A DNA stretch of 64,000 bases. It comes from Cunninghamia lanceolata (Eukaryota > Streptophyta > Pinopsida > Cupressales > Cupressaceae). How positions within the stretch are numbered: position 1 is the first letter of the stretch; every line of letters begins with the position of its first letter. Location: positions 4,862,501 through 4,926,500 of the forward strand of contig BSBN01001017.1 in NCBI GenBank assembly GCA_027924645.1. Direction: 5' to 3'. Of this stretch, positions 11,951 to 21,744 are shown piece after piece. Under the pieces are notes generated by a model. The model did no database searches. It had not been told where the DNA came from and worked only from the letters and a program-made list of their open reading frames with translations. The translations under genes and the position numbers were made by a program.

Positions 11951-12170
11951 TGTTCTCACAACTATTTTTTTTTTGGTTGGTAAGAGGATCTATTTCTAGC
12001 CCCAAGCTAGAGGTCACAAGGGGGACATCCTCCCCATCAACATATTAAACATATTCAACTTATTCGACTTAGAAGCCACATGTTACTTGGGGGATTTGAA
12101 CCTGGATCTCCATCATGAGAACCTTATGGCCTTGCCATTTAAGCACAACCCCTTTCACGTTCTCACAACT
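11951..12170 (-). mobile_element. tRNA-derived SINE with 12-bp target duplication
   Basis: GTTCTCACAACT occurs exactly at 11951-11962 and 12159-12170. Between them, on the minus strand, lies a 196-bp SINE. It starts GTGAAAGGGGTTGTGC, has an A-box-like TGGCAAGGCC and a B box GGTTCAAATCC (consensus GGTTCGANTCC) at tRNA-like spacing, and ends ACCAACC followed by about ten A and a T. The 5' tRNA-like head, 3' A-tail and perfect duplication together make this a confident SINE moved by LINE machinery. It lies inside the 5-kb insertion. Confidence 0.85.
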
Positions 12171-12949
12171 CCTATTGACATAAATAACATTTGTAGGTCT
12201 ATAAGTATTGTTTTCAAAAACATATTTTTTAATAGTTTAATTAGTGCTTATGTTTTTTTAATTTTTACTAAAAGTAGTTCATCAACATAAAAATATAAGG
12301 TTGATTATCTTCTCAAGAAAAGATACTAAAGTTTATTAAATAAATTAAAAAATATGACGCACTAGAGTAGAGATTCCATATCGAGATGATATAATCATTT
12401 TCTATTTTAGATACATAGTCAAGACAAAAAAGTTGCATCCCATCAAAACAATTATGTTTTTAATACATGCAACTTTCAAGATTTATTTAAAAATATATAT
12501 TTATCAAAATGGGAAAAAAATAATCTATGCACTAAAGTTTCAAGTTATAAATGCCAAAAAAAAATGAGGAAAAAAAGAAAATTTACTATACAAAAAGTAG
12601 CATCCTACTTAACCTCATTTTTCAACATTTTATCAACAACTAAATTGTAGTGTCAATTTTAAAAAAAAGCTACATTCAAATAATTATTATTTTTTAATTA
12701 CAAATATATAAAATACAAAAAGAAATCTATATTTCATTACTTTACATTATATCAATTTTTTAAAAAAAAATTGATGATATAATACCAAAAAGAGACAAGT
12801 TACGATATAGATGTGTCAACTAGACCACATCAACCCCTCAAGTAGGGTAACATTAATGTCAAAAGATCCCAAAGTCACTAAGGATATAAGTTCAGCATTA
12901 CATAATAGTTTTGATCAACCCAAAAGATACAAAATAGGATAAACAAGTG
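12171..12949. other. AT-rich interior of the 5-kb insertion
   Basis: No gene seen. It contains long A and T runs and a small hairpin-like ATCAATTTTTT/AAAAAAAAATTGAT near 12750. The 3' end of LINE C should lie around 12.85-12.95 kb, but I could not fix its poly(A) or target duplication. Confidence 0.4.
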
Positions 12950-14400
12950 TCATCAGAAGTGCATCATTCCCAACAAAATTTTTGGTTGTTGCTTTCTCTG
13001 TATACATCACAATCAAAGCTACCAATAGGAGGATAAGTTATCATGTTGTTGCCACCTTTATTGTAATTCTAATTGTTGTTTTCTAGGTTATTAGGAGTCT
13101 CACTAATAACTACATGATCATCAAAGGAATACTCTTAATTGTGTATTCTAACATATTCTTTTTGAAACTCCATGTCGCCATTTATAAATTTATCATCAGG
13201 TTTCCTCATATCATGAAACCAAAATTAGACAAATTTGATATCACGATTGTAGACTGTAGTTGAACCTTCATCAACCAGCTTCATGAACCTATCTTTCAAG
13301 ATCTCCAACGTCATTGTAACTTGTGAAGAAATTTCAAAGTAGAGCCAAATGGTTCTCAAAATTATCTTCCTCCAATTCTAAAAATAGAGTTTTATCATCT
13401 ACAAAATAAATATTTAGTAAGGCCTCATTATTAGGTATGTTATCCCTTTTACCATTCTACCAAGCCAATCATACCTTAATAAATAATGAAGGGCATTAGA
13501 TGCAACGACAAACATAGCAAGGGAAAGTGGGCAACCATGCCTAATATATCTTTGTAGTAAAAAGGTTAAATTGTAAGGGACCCAATAATATCAATCAAGG
13601 TATAGGAATATTTGAACAATACTTTAATCATATTGCAAAATTCATTTAGAAAGCCAAAAGATTCCAGAACTAAAATAATGAATGACCACTCAAATCTATC
13701 ATATACCTTTTCAAAGTCAAGTAGTAGCATACAAGAATTTTAATTAAGTTTTTTAGGCCTAGTCTAAGGTCTCCTAGCTAGTAATAAGATTCTCCAAAAT
13801 GTATCTACATTTGATAAACCTAGTTTGGGTATCATTGATAATTCTAGGAAGAATATTAATTAACCTCAAGGCTAAATCTTTTGCAAAGATTTTATAAGAG
13901 ACATTCAACAATATTATGGGTCTCCAACTTTTAATTTGAGCCTTATCTCTATATTTAAGAAGTAATTTAATAATGTCCTTGTTAATTTTGTCACCAAGTG
14001 AACCTTTTTCTAAAGTTTCATTATATATCATCAACAAATCATCCACTATCCAAGAGGAGTTAGCTTTATAGAACTCAATTAGTAGACCATTAGCCCTAGG
14101 AGATTTGTCATTCTTAAAGGATTTGATAGGATTTGGAATCTCTTCTTTGCTAATCTCTTTCTTCAAACTCTTATCTACTCCTCTTCATTAATTTTTTTGG
14201 GAATGATTTTTTTTTAAATTTCTTGAGCTTGTTTACATTGAATGTTGATATCATTTGTAGTAAATAGGTTATGATAAAAATTCTTTGAAAACCTCTTTCA
14301 TATCATTGTTGCTTATACAAAGACTACCATTACCCCAAATTAGTCCAATGGCTTCCTTGATATTATTTTCCTTGAGAATGTTAAAGACATACTTAGTCCC
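12950..14400 (-). pseudogene. LINE C reverse transcriptase
   Basis: At 13774-14166 the frame reads IPNPIKSFKNDKSPRANGL, FYKANSSWIVDDLL, RDKAQIKSWRPIILLNVSYK, IFAKDLALRLINILPRII and TRFIKCRYILENL, the fingers of plant L1 reverse transcriptase. Further down are RHGCPLSLAMFVVASNALHY and a catalytic box YFVDDKTLF near 13400, so both catalytic Asp are still present. Frameshifts lie between blocks. Confidence 0.7.
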
Positions 14401-14599
14401 TTTATCACCTTCCTTGAACCAATTCAATTTTGTTTTAACCTTTGCCTCGTAGGCCTTGATATGCTACAAACATCTCAATTTATGTTTAGTATCAACAAGA
14501 GAAGTGATAAGGGAGTCATTATTAGGATCATTTCGAAGCTAGTTTTCAATAGAGATAAGCCTCTCTTGGAAAAATTCACATATTTCCTTCTATCAAGTG

Positions 14600-15540
14600 C
14601 CATTTTCTTCCTAATTATCTAAAAAAAGGACTTCCAACTACCCAAAACATTATCCTAGTTTCAATAGTAGAAGAGTTCAAAAAGAAGGGTTTGTTAATCC
14701 TTCTCAAAGTACCAATACCATCAAGACAATCTTGGTTTTTTAATAGGTCAACATTCAACTGAAAAAGACTTTCTTTCATATACTTTTCTTTACTCCAAAT
14801 TTCCTTAACCAAAATATTTGCCTCAATGTTGTAGTGATTAGACATAATATAAAGTATGACTTGTACACAATTACAATTGGCCATATTGTCAAAATAAAAG
14901 GTATTCTTATGCACATAGAATCTATCCAATCTATAGTAAAATCTTTTTCCATCTTTTTGACTATTACATTAGGTGAACCAAATACTTTTACTACTAGATT
15001 TGTTGTTTTCAAGGGGGTCAAACAAATAGAGGGTTCTTTTAGTTTTGGCCTAGAAGTAGTGCTCATTTCCTTTCCAAATCATAGAGATACCACCTAACTT
15101 GTCTTATTTTTGTTCTATCATGTTATAATCCCCTCCAATGATCCAATCTTGGAACATTTGGAAAAGAGGAGGCCAACCATTTCCACAACTCAATTTTTTC
15201 TTTATAATCATTAGCAACATAGATTGAGTAGATTCTAAATTTGGTATTGTCTTTATTAATGATAACCCACAACCCTCTATTGCATGGGGAGCTACCAGAG
15301 TTCTTAACATAAGGAGTCCACTTTTTTCCAACAAGTATGGTTGTACCTCCTTTGCCTTTCAAATGATTGGAGCTATAAAAATTTTAGAGTTTTTCCACAC
15401 AAATTTCAACACATTCTCAAGTTGAAACCCAGTTGCTTTAGTCTCTTGCAATAGAAAAATCCATAATAGTTCTCTTGTTACAAAGGTTCTTGAGATATAT
15501 TTTCTATCAACGGACTCAAGCCCCCCTAATCTTCCAACTT
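14600..15540 (-). pseudogene. LINE C endonuclease and spacer
   Basis: The minus strand holds KGKGGTTILVGKKW, IYSIYVANDYKEKIELWKWL and DWIIGGDYNMIEQK; the last carries the GDYN motif of the endonuclease fold. The downstream part has LDRFYVHKNTFYFD-like sequence and the spacer region RKFGVKKS/SKEKYMKESLFQL. Several frameshifts. In an intact element this domain nicks target DNA to prime reverse transcription. Confidence 0.65.
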
Positions 15541-15599
15541 ATGCAATTGATTTTCATTAAGGGATTGGAGGAGAGATAGGATGTCTCTAATTTTTGTAT

Positions 15600-16680
15600 A
15601 GTTTATCAAAACCCTTTGGAATTTTTTCTCCTTACCTTTTTTCCCAACTTTTTGAGTGGATTCACCACTACCAATTTGTTTCCTTTCTTCCCCTCCTCTT
15701 TATTATCATTTATGCCCTCTAAAGAAAGGTTTTTTTTATGGGAGTCCTCCTGAAAGAGAGGTTTAACACAATCAAGGATAGCTTTTTTCCCCTTATCCTG
15801 ACCCAAATTAATAGTCTGGGCAGTTCCAAATGAGTCATCTAGACCTATAGTGTTAGAAGAAATGGGGTTTCTATGGATCTTAGAATCTTGAGCAAGTTTC
15901 TCTACCATGATTCTCTCCTTGATTTTATTTAATACCAATTCTTGAGATTTTTTTTTTTTCGAATGGACAAGGGGGAGGTAACATTGCTCAAGAGAACATC
16001 TTCTTCACTAGGACTTTGCCTTGCTATAGTAACATTATACTCTTCCTCCATATGAATATTATCATTTTTATTTAGGTTTCCTTCATCAAATTCCTCTTTG
16101 TTAACCATTTTAGTGTCTTCATCCTATGTTTTATTCCCTATGTAGATTTTTGGCTACACCACCTTAGTGGTGTTTATAATTGGATTCTTTTCTTTAAGGG
16201 AGGGTTCATTTCTCCCCACCTTTATATTACTAAAAATTTTAGGACAATTGTTTTTCTGATGCCCTTCATTTTTACATAAAAAACAAGCATTTAATCCCCC
16301 TAGGATTTCAATCTCACATTGACATAGAATTGTCCTCAATTGAAATGCAATGTAGTTAGTAACTTACAAACTAGGATTTAAGGAGATGAGAACTCTAGCA
16401 TTCATATGGGGTAAAGTAGCCCTAATTTCTTCAACTTGCGATAGTTTACCAATAGGATTAATCATCTAGGGAAGGAAGGCACACATTTGTGGGGGGACAT
16501 TTTTTACAATCATTGATCTAGGAACCAAGTAGACAAGTATTTCCTCATATAAGGTCTCATGGGACCAAGGGATTAATTTGAATATAGATTTCCCTATATT
16601 CCAGTATTCTTTGCTTAAGGCTCTTTTTTGCATACTAGGATTTTTGAAAAAAATGCTCATTTTAAAATTCAAAACATATA
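15600..16680 (-). pseudogene. LINE C ORF1
   Basis: From 16672 down: a partial RNA-binding (DUF4283) segment with NIGKSIFKLIPW and ILVYLVPRSMIV; a zinc knuckle CFLCKNEGHQKNNC (CX2CX4HX4C) near 16270; then a Lys/Asn-rich tail ending LVVVNPLKKLGKKVRRK near 15610. It would bind element RNA. Stops and at least one frameshift separate the pieces. The end of the N-terminal half is close to the LINE/insertion junction. Confidence 0.65.
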
Positions 16681-16746
16681 TGTTACTTTTTAGTGATTCA
16701 AGTTAAAACTTGTTAGATCAGTGTTGTCCATTTGAACTTTCACCCT

Positions 16747-17700
16747 CCACCCAAGGTGAGATCATTCAACAACATCGTTAAAAGCATAAATATTAATAAT
16801 TCTAAAGGAATGATTATCAATGTTTAAAAGAGCCCATAACACTTGATTGGTGGGATCACACCCTTGGTTAACTAAATATTGTTTCTACTTAGGAGAGACA
16901 AAGGTGACAAAACCACCATGATCCACTTTATGATTGCTCCAAAAAAGTGACTTGTTGGCCATATAACATGGCATGTAGTAGAAAGCAAAAAACTAGAAAC
17001 CTTAACTTCTTGCAAATAAAGAATGTCCAAACCTAGAAATCTTTGTTGAGTATCTTTCATGGAGTATTTTCTTGGGAGACCCATTAGACCTTAAAAATTC
17101 CAAGAGATTAAATTTATTGATGATGATCAAGGGTCATGTCCTCACTATCCAACTCACCCAAAGCTATATAAGTGTTCTACAAAAAATCCTCCCTTGAATT
17201 GAAGTTGCCTATTTGGATGAAATGATGACTATGACATTGTTTATTTGGAACATGCTCACCCTCTTCCAAATGCCTAGATGGATCGTGAGAATGTCGCTAG
17301 ACCACTAGGGGTGCGTAAGAAGGAGAGCAGGTAATAGTTTTTAGTTGAGAAGATAACACAAAATCTAGTTGTGGCATTCTGGTGAACTTCTGCCTAGTCA
17401 CTTCTCTAGAAGACTCACCATGTGAGTGAATAATAACTTTCCTAGGTCCTAAGGTTTTGAAACATGACCACCTTGAGCCTTTGGTAGCTAGCCACCATTA
17501 CCAAATGGGTTTTGAAGGGGTGCACCACCATTACTATTAGATATGGGGAGTAACCAGATGGCACCCTAGATCTTGTGTTCAAATGATTGACAACAAAAGC
17601 AAGTATCAAGTAATTTTAAATAGAGAACACATTATGAGTGCCTCATTTAGACAACCTATATGTCAATCGACTCCTTCAAATCTTGGAGAGTTCAATTTGA
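16747..17700 (-). pseudogene. LINE B ORF1 C-terminus and endonuclease N-terminus
   Basis: At 17084 the minus strand starts GLPRKYSMKDTQQRFLGLDI followed by LYLQEVKV, matching the RGL...LDILCLQE(I/V)K start of plant L1 endonuclease. It continues as QVLWALLNIDNHSFRIINIY and AFNDVVE-stop-SHLGW, where the 5-kb insertion begins. Upstream (17100-17700) is poorly conserved ORF1 tail sequence. The Glu of LQE, a catalytic residue, is present. Confidence 0.65.
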
Positions 17701-18846
17701 GGGTGAGTGCAAGATCATCATGGGCCAAACAATACCTCTAAGTGGTAATGAAAATGCTAAAAAATAGACTTAAGCAACTTCATGTGAACATTTGAATGGC
17801 TTATCTACATAACATGAAAAATATGTAGGAATAAAATTCGTAGAAGAATGTAGTTTATGGGCTACTATTTTTTTTATTTTTTTTGAAAAAATAAATTTAT
17901 TTGTTGAAAATTGGACATTTCAATGAGGCACTACTAAAATTTTTGAAAAAAAGTAGGTATCATTTAGGCCAACCTAAGTATGAGCTACAAAAAAAATGAA
18001 TCTTTAGATATAAGTAAAGGACACATGCCTAGATGTGATGCATATTTTTGTGAATTTTGTTTGTAAGTAAATAATTAGTTATGAATTTTTTACTACAACT
18101 TTTTAAAATATAAAAAAAACAATCTAGCTAACCTAACTTGGTAAAAAAAATGATATTAAATTTATTTTTTTAGACCTATAGCTAGTAAAGGGTTGAGTGT
18201 GATGCATATTTCAGATTTGAAAAGGGTGAAACAGTTTGAAGGTTATGGATGTTTTTCAATATGTGTGTCTATCAGGAATTCAGACATAGTGCACATAGAA
18301 AATTATTAATAATTACACATTAAAATTATAATCTGGCATATATTATATTTTTAGAATCTTGACAATTTTCTGAATATACCCTTTTCATTTTATCAATTTG
18401 GATAAAAAAATCCATCAACGTCAAGGGTGAATTCGAGGAAAATCTGTGAAAACATTCCAACTCTTCATTCACATGGAAAAGACAAGTTTAGAATCCCAAG
18501 CCTAATTCCCATGCAACTTTGGGGGGCAAAAATTTTAAAACCAAAATAGATATCCATTTTCAAGAAATGGATATTTGTTTCTTCTTGAGCAAAATTTTAA
18601 AAAGGGGGATTTCCAAAATGGATATCCATTTTGTTTCTATAACGGATATCCATTTTGTTTCCATTTTGGAAACAAATATGTGTTTTCCCAAAATGGATAT
18701 CTGTTTGTTTCCACAATGGATAACCATTTTGGAAAAGCTAATATCAATCTAAACCTAAAAAAGAGTTTTGCAATTTTGTCTAACATTTTCACACAATTTT
18801 TTCCTCCTTTGTCACTGTTTGGCCCATGATGATCTCGTACTCACCC
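17701..18846. mobile_element. DNA transposon, 31-bp inverted ends, 4-bp TSD (TTGA)
   Basis: The left end is GGGTGAGTGCAAG followed by ATCATCATGGGCCAAACA. The right end, read inward, is GGGTGAGTACGAG then the same 18 bases: a 31-bp terminal inverted repeat with two mismatches. TTGA directly flanks both ends (17697-17700 and 18847-18850). It is 1146 bp, AT-rich, with no transposase. It splits LINE B ORF1, which reads SLHQ-IELSK without it. Inward sequence is shared with the inverted copy at 20950-21728 (block ATTTTTGAAAAAAAGTAG; block TATATAAGTAAAGG). Confidence 0.75.
18545..18740. repeat. ATGGATATCCAT palindrome cluster
   Basis: Seven or so copies of ATGGATATCCATTTT or near variants occur in both orientations, including the perfect 18-bp palindrome AAAATGGATATCCATTTT at about 18618-18635, alternating with TTTGTTTC words. 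It lies inside the 17.7 kb transposon. The open frames crossing it (18519-18829) are low complexity and not genes. Confidence 0.6.
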
Positions 18847-18850
18847 TTGA

Positions 18851-19250
18851 TGCAAACTTACTTTTGAGGATGAGCCAAAAAGCTTATTAGGCTCAACACA
18901 CATGGCATTGCCTAATGAGGAGGTGATCTTGGTTGGAAAATTCTAGCAAGGCAAAGGTAACCTAGGAAACTCCACCCAAATGGGGACATGAAGAGCTTTC
19001 TCATTAGATACTATAAAGTCTCATGTCTAGGGTGAGAAGACTAAAAGAGATACATAGACAAACTAGAGGCCATGTTTGAGAATAGCTTCTGCATGGCTAG
19101 CTTCAACAAAATGAAAAAGGAAAAACCCTTTTGTTAAGTTTTGCATGACATCAAGGTGAATCCCATATCGGACCCAAGCCTTGACCACCCACTCTTTGAT
19201 CATGCTTTTAGATGGAATGAGTTCACCACAAAATATCCTATTAGAGTAAA
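18851..19250 (-). pseudogene. LINE B ORF1 N-terminal (DUF4283) domain
   Basis: From about 19235 the minus strand gives FCGELIPSKSMIKEWVVKAW, RYGIHLDVMQ, LTKGFFLFHFVEASHAEAIL, HVPIWVEFPRLPLPCWNF-like (Trp read as TAG) and ITSSLGN. This is the classic plant DUF4283 layout (V.IW..FP.LPL..W). It is not in the usual set of long frames because of several stops. It abuts the truncated copia-1 at about 19270. Confidence 0.65.
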
Positions 19251-19281
19251 ATTATCTACTTAGTAGCAAGATTATCAAACT

Positions 19282-20945
19282 TTAGGATGGGAAGAACCAC
19301 ATTTGGAGGTATTTCATAAGAGCCTCACAACCAAAAACCCTTAAATGTGAAACAAAAGGTTTCTTACCTGTCCACACTTTATAAGGTGTCGAATCAAGAG
19401 CCTTACAAGGAGCTCTGTTTACCAAGTAGCAAGCAGTACACATAGCCTCTGCCCAAAAGCATTTATCCAATTGTGCATCACTAAGCATACTTCTGGCCCT
19501 TTCCATAATTGTTTGATTCATCCTTTCTGTAACACCATTCTGTTGTGGTGTATACGGAGTTGTCTTTTGTCTGATTATACCTACATGCTTGCAAAACTCA
19601 TCAAATTCCTTAGAGCAATATTCCCCTCCATTGTTAGATCTTAATATTTTTATCTTTAAACTTGATTGGTTCTCTACTAAGACTTTGAATTCCTTAAACT
19701 AAGTGAAAACTTCATATTTATGCTTCATAAAATAAATCCATGTAAATCTGGATACATCATCAATGAAGGTTACAAAATAACGAGATTTTTTGATAGATTC
19801 ATTATCCACAGGTCGAAACACATCCGTATGAATAATTTCTAACTTCTCTTTTGCTCTATTACTTCCTGAAGGAAATGATTTTCTGTTTTTGTTTACCAAA
19901 CACACAATGCTCACATAAATCAAAGTGCTCATCAGAATAGGAGAAACCATCCAACAAATTTTTATTCTTAATAGTCTTCAGTACATTAATGCTTGTGTGG
20001 CCCAATCTACGGTGCCACAACATACATGTATTTTTAGTAGTAGCCTCAGATACATAGGAGGCATTACAAACTATAGTGGCTTCAAGCTTGAATAGGTTTT
20101 CCAATCTCTTTCCCTTCGCTACCACCAAGTTCTCTCTCACCAATCTATAGCCATCCTTGTCAAATATCACATGCATTCCCAAATCATTCAACTTTGAAAT
20201 TGAAATCAAATTTCTAGCTAATTCAGGAACATGCAAAACACCAGGGAGGGTTTTAATCCTCCCATCATTGAAACACGACAATACCTTTCCTTTCCTGACA
20301 TCGGATATGTAGAGTTGTCACCAAGGTAGATATTACCTCCATCATATTCATCATATGTGGAGAACCATTCCTTATGCGGGGTGGTATGAAATGAGCATCC
20401 TGAGTCAACCAACCAATTTTCATCAGAAACAACATTACATGCAGAAAGTAAAACTTCTTCACCTGCATTCGAGGACTTATCCAAAACACTCTCCCACTGT
20501 TTCTTTAGGTTTCTGCACTCCTTCTTCACATGTCCCCTTTTACCACAGTTCCAACACTTAACTCTATTCTTTTTACCAAGAGTCTTAGACTGGCCCTTGG
20601 ACTTGTCCTTAGCCCCTTTCTGATCTCCTTTAGGTCCCCTTTCCTTAGACCTTCCCCTGATACTGAGAGCATCCACTAAACTATCAGAACTCTTCTTCCT
20701 CAATTCATGTGATAGTAGCACTGAAACAAGAGCATCCAACTTCGGATCCGCAAGGTTAGCAGTGATAGCAAGGATAACATTCTCCCAAGACTCAGGTAAA
20801 GAACAAAGAAGTAAGATACATTTATCTTCTTTACCTTGTGGAACACCTTGGGTACAAACTTCCTAGGTCACTTTAGCAAAGGATCCATCATCGTGCATCG
20901 TCAAGCCTTCAACTCTAGCAACAACTATAGAGTTATGGAAGATAG
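19282..20945 (-). pseudogene. Copia-1: truncated gag-protease-integrase
   Basis: Reading down: gag C-terminus (CSLPESWENVILAITAN, DPKLDALVSVLL), zinc knuckle CWNCGKRGHVKKEC, protease LVDSGCSFHTTPH, pre-integrase domain (LPGVLHVPELARNLISISKL; LWHRRLGHTSINVL), and integrase (HTDVFRPV; SNNGGEYCS; QQNGVTERMNQTIMERARSM). The second integrase acid is Asn instead of Asp (normally TDNGGEY), one G-to-A change. Two frameshifts and a stop at 19699. RT, RNase H and LTRs are absent; the element is cut at about 19280 and 20945. Confidence 0.85.
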
Positions 20946-20949
20946 AGGA

Positions 20950-21728
20950 CATATATAGATAGATAGATAATCATAATTCTCAAACTATTTACTTTTTTCA
21001 AATTCAAAAGATGTGTCACACTCTAGGCTTTGTCAATTATATTTTTTTCGATTAATTTTCATAATTTTTTGACCAAGTTAGCCCAAACATATAATCATTT
21101 TTAATGTTCTTGAAAAGTTGCATTAAAAATAATAAATTATTATTATTTATAAAAAAATTCACAAAATATTCATCACATTCACCCATTGACCTTTACTTAT
21201 ATATAAGGTTTGATGAATATAATTAAATCTTTTCCTCAAAATTAGGTTGAACTAAATGACACTACTTTTTTTCTAAAAATTTAAGTAGCATCTCTTTGAA
21301 ATATGTCATTTTCACTAAATTATATTAAAATTATTTTTAAAAAAATAGTATTCCATAAACTACATTTAATTTGCTACAACTTATATTACTATATTAACAC
21401 ATTTTTTAGGTTTTGTAGATAAGTCTTGCAATTTATTATGTGAAGTTACTTAAGTCTATTATTTATCATTTTCATTACCACTTAATGGTGTTGTTTGATA
21501 CATCATGATCTTGCGATCACGCACTTAAGCAACTTTTATCATGTAGGTATTAAAATAAATTATATATTTAAAAACTAGAAACACAATGTCACATTTCATC
21601 TTTTACATCATGTTCATATTGTATCTACAAGTACTTCAAACCATTACCCCAAGTACAACTAACTATTTTTCAAGCAAAAAAATACCGCTTTAGTGTTACT
21701 TTTGGCCCTCATTAGCTTGCACTCACCC
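20950..21728 (-). mobile_element. Inverted, truncated copy of the 17.7 kb transposon
   Basis: The minus strand from about 21525 down matches the interior of the 17701-18846 element in order: TTACCACTTA, GACTTAAG-TAACTTCA-like, AAATTTTTAGAAAAAAAGTAG, TATATAAGTAAAGG, GCTAACTTGGT and the TGTGA..CAT block near 20990. TIR-like ends occur at about 21522 (GATCTTGCGATCAC) and at 21728 (TTGCACTCACCC preceded by TTTTGGCCCTCATTAGC). The other end is lost against copia-1. TSD not resolved. An ATAG microsatellite sits at 20957-20970. Confidence 0.55.
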
Positions 21729-21739
21729 CGATACTTAAC

Positions 21740-21744
21740 TAACT
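21740..21744. repeat. Gypsy target duplication TAACT, left copy
   Basis: TAACT directly precedes the TGTGTATG LTR end. The identical TAACT follows the other LTR at 39459-39463. Confidence 0.9.

Larger units (their letters stand above)
12950..16680 (-). mobile_element. LINE C: L1-type LINE inside the 5-kb insertion
   Basis: Minus-strand blocks run in LINE order: a partial DUF4283 domain, a zinc knuckle, a Lys-rich ORF1 tail, endonuclease, spacer, then reverse transcriptase down to about 13 kb. The sequence resembles LINE A more than LINE B (shared GLNACF, ORF1 tail and KGKG endonuclease segment). It appears 5' truncated within ORF1. The frames are broken but long, so it is younger than LINE B, as its position inside the insertion also requires. 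Confidence 0.75.
11719..16745. mobile_element. 5-kb DNA-transposon-like insertion with GGGTGAAAGTTCA inverted ends
   Basis: The ends GGGTGAAAGTTCA (11719-11731) and TGAACTTTCACCC (16733-16745) form a perfect 13-bp terminal inverted repeat. Weaker subterminal inverted similarity continues inward (ACTAAAAGTCAC against ACTAAAAAGTAAC). Flanks are TCTA (11715-11718) and TCCA (16746-16749), a 4-bp duplication with one transition. Removing the segment plus one flank copy restores the LINE frame LGW-IVDSIP. The interior is later insertions (a SINE and LINE C) plus AT-rich DNA; I see no transposase. Confidence 0.65.
6660..19260 (-). mobile_element. LINE B: old L1-type LINE, split by four insertions
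   Basis: Five minus-strand blocks line up in the order of one LINE: ORF1 DUF4283 (18851-19250), ORF1 C-terminus and endonuclease N-terminus (16750-17700), endonuclease core (11494-11718), spacer and reverse transcriptase N-terminus (9333-10396), and reverse transcriptase core and thumb (6660-7642). The gaps are insertions at 7643-9332, 10402-11493, 11719-16745 and 17701-18846. Removing the solo LTR, or the 11.7-16.7 kb insertion, together with one target duplication rejoins the frame exactly. The remaining LINE sequence is about 3.6 kb. It is the oldest element here and its frames hold many stops. Confidence 0.75.

Noticed and set aside
11719..16745. Assignment of the GGGT-ended elements to hAT
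   Set aside because: hAT makes 8-bp duplications; the flanks support 4 bp and the LINE frame is restored only with 4 bp removed.
18519..18829. Two overlapping frames of about 80 codons
   Set aside because: Low-complexity product of the ATGGATATCCAT repeat cluster.
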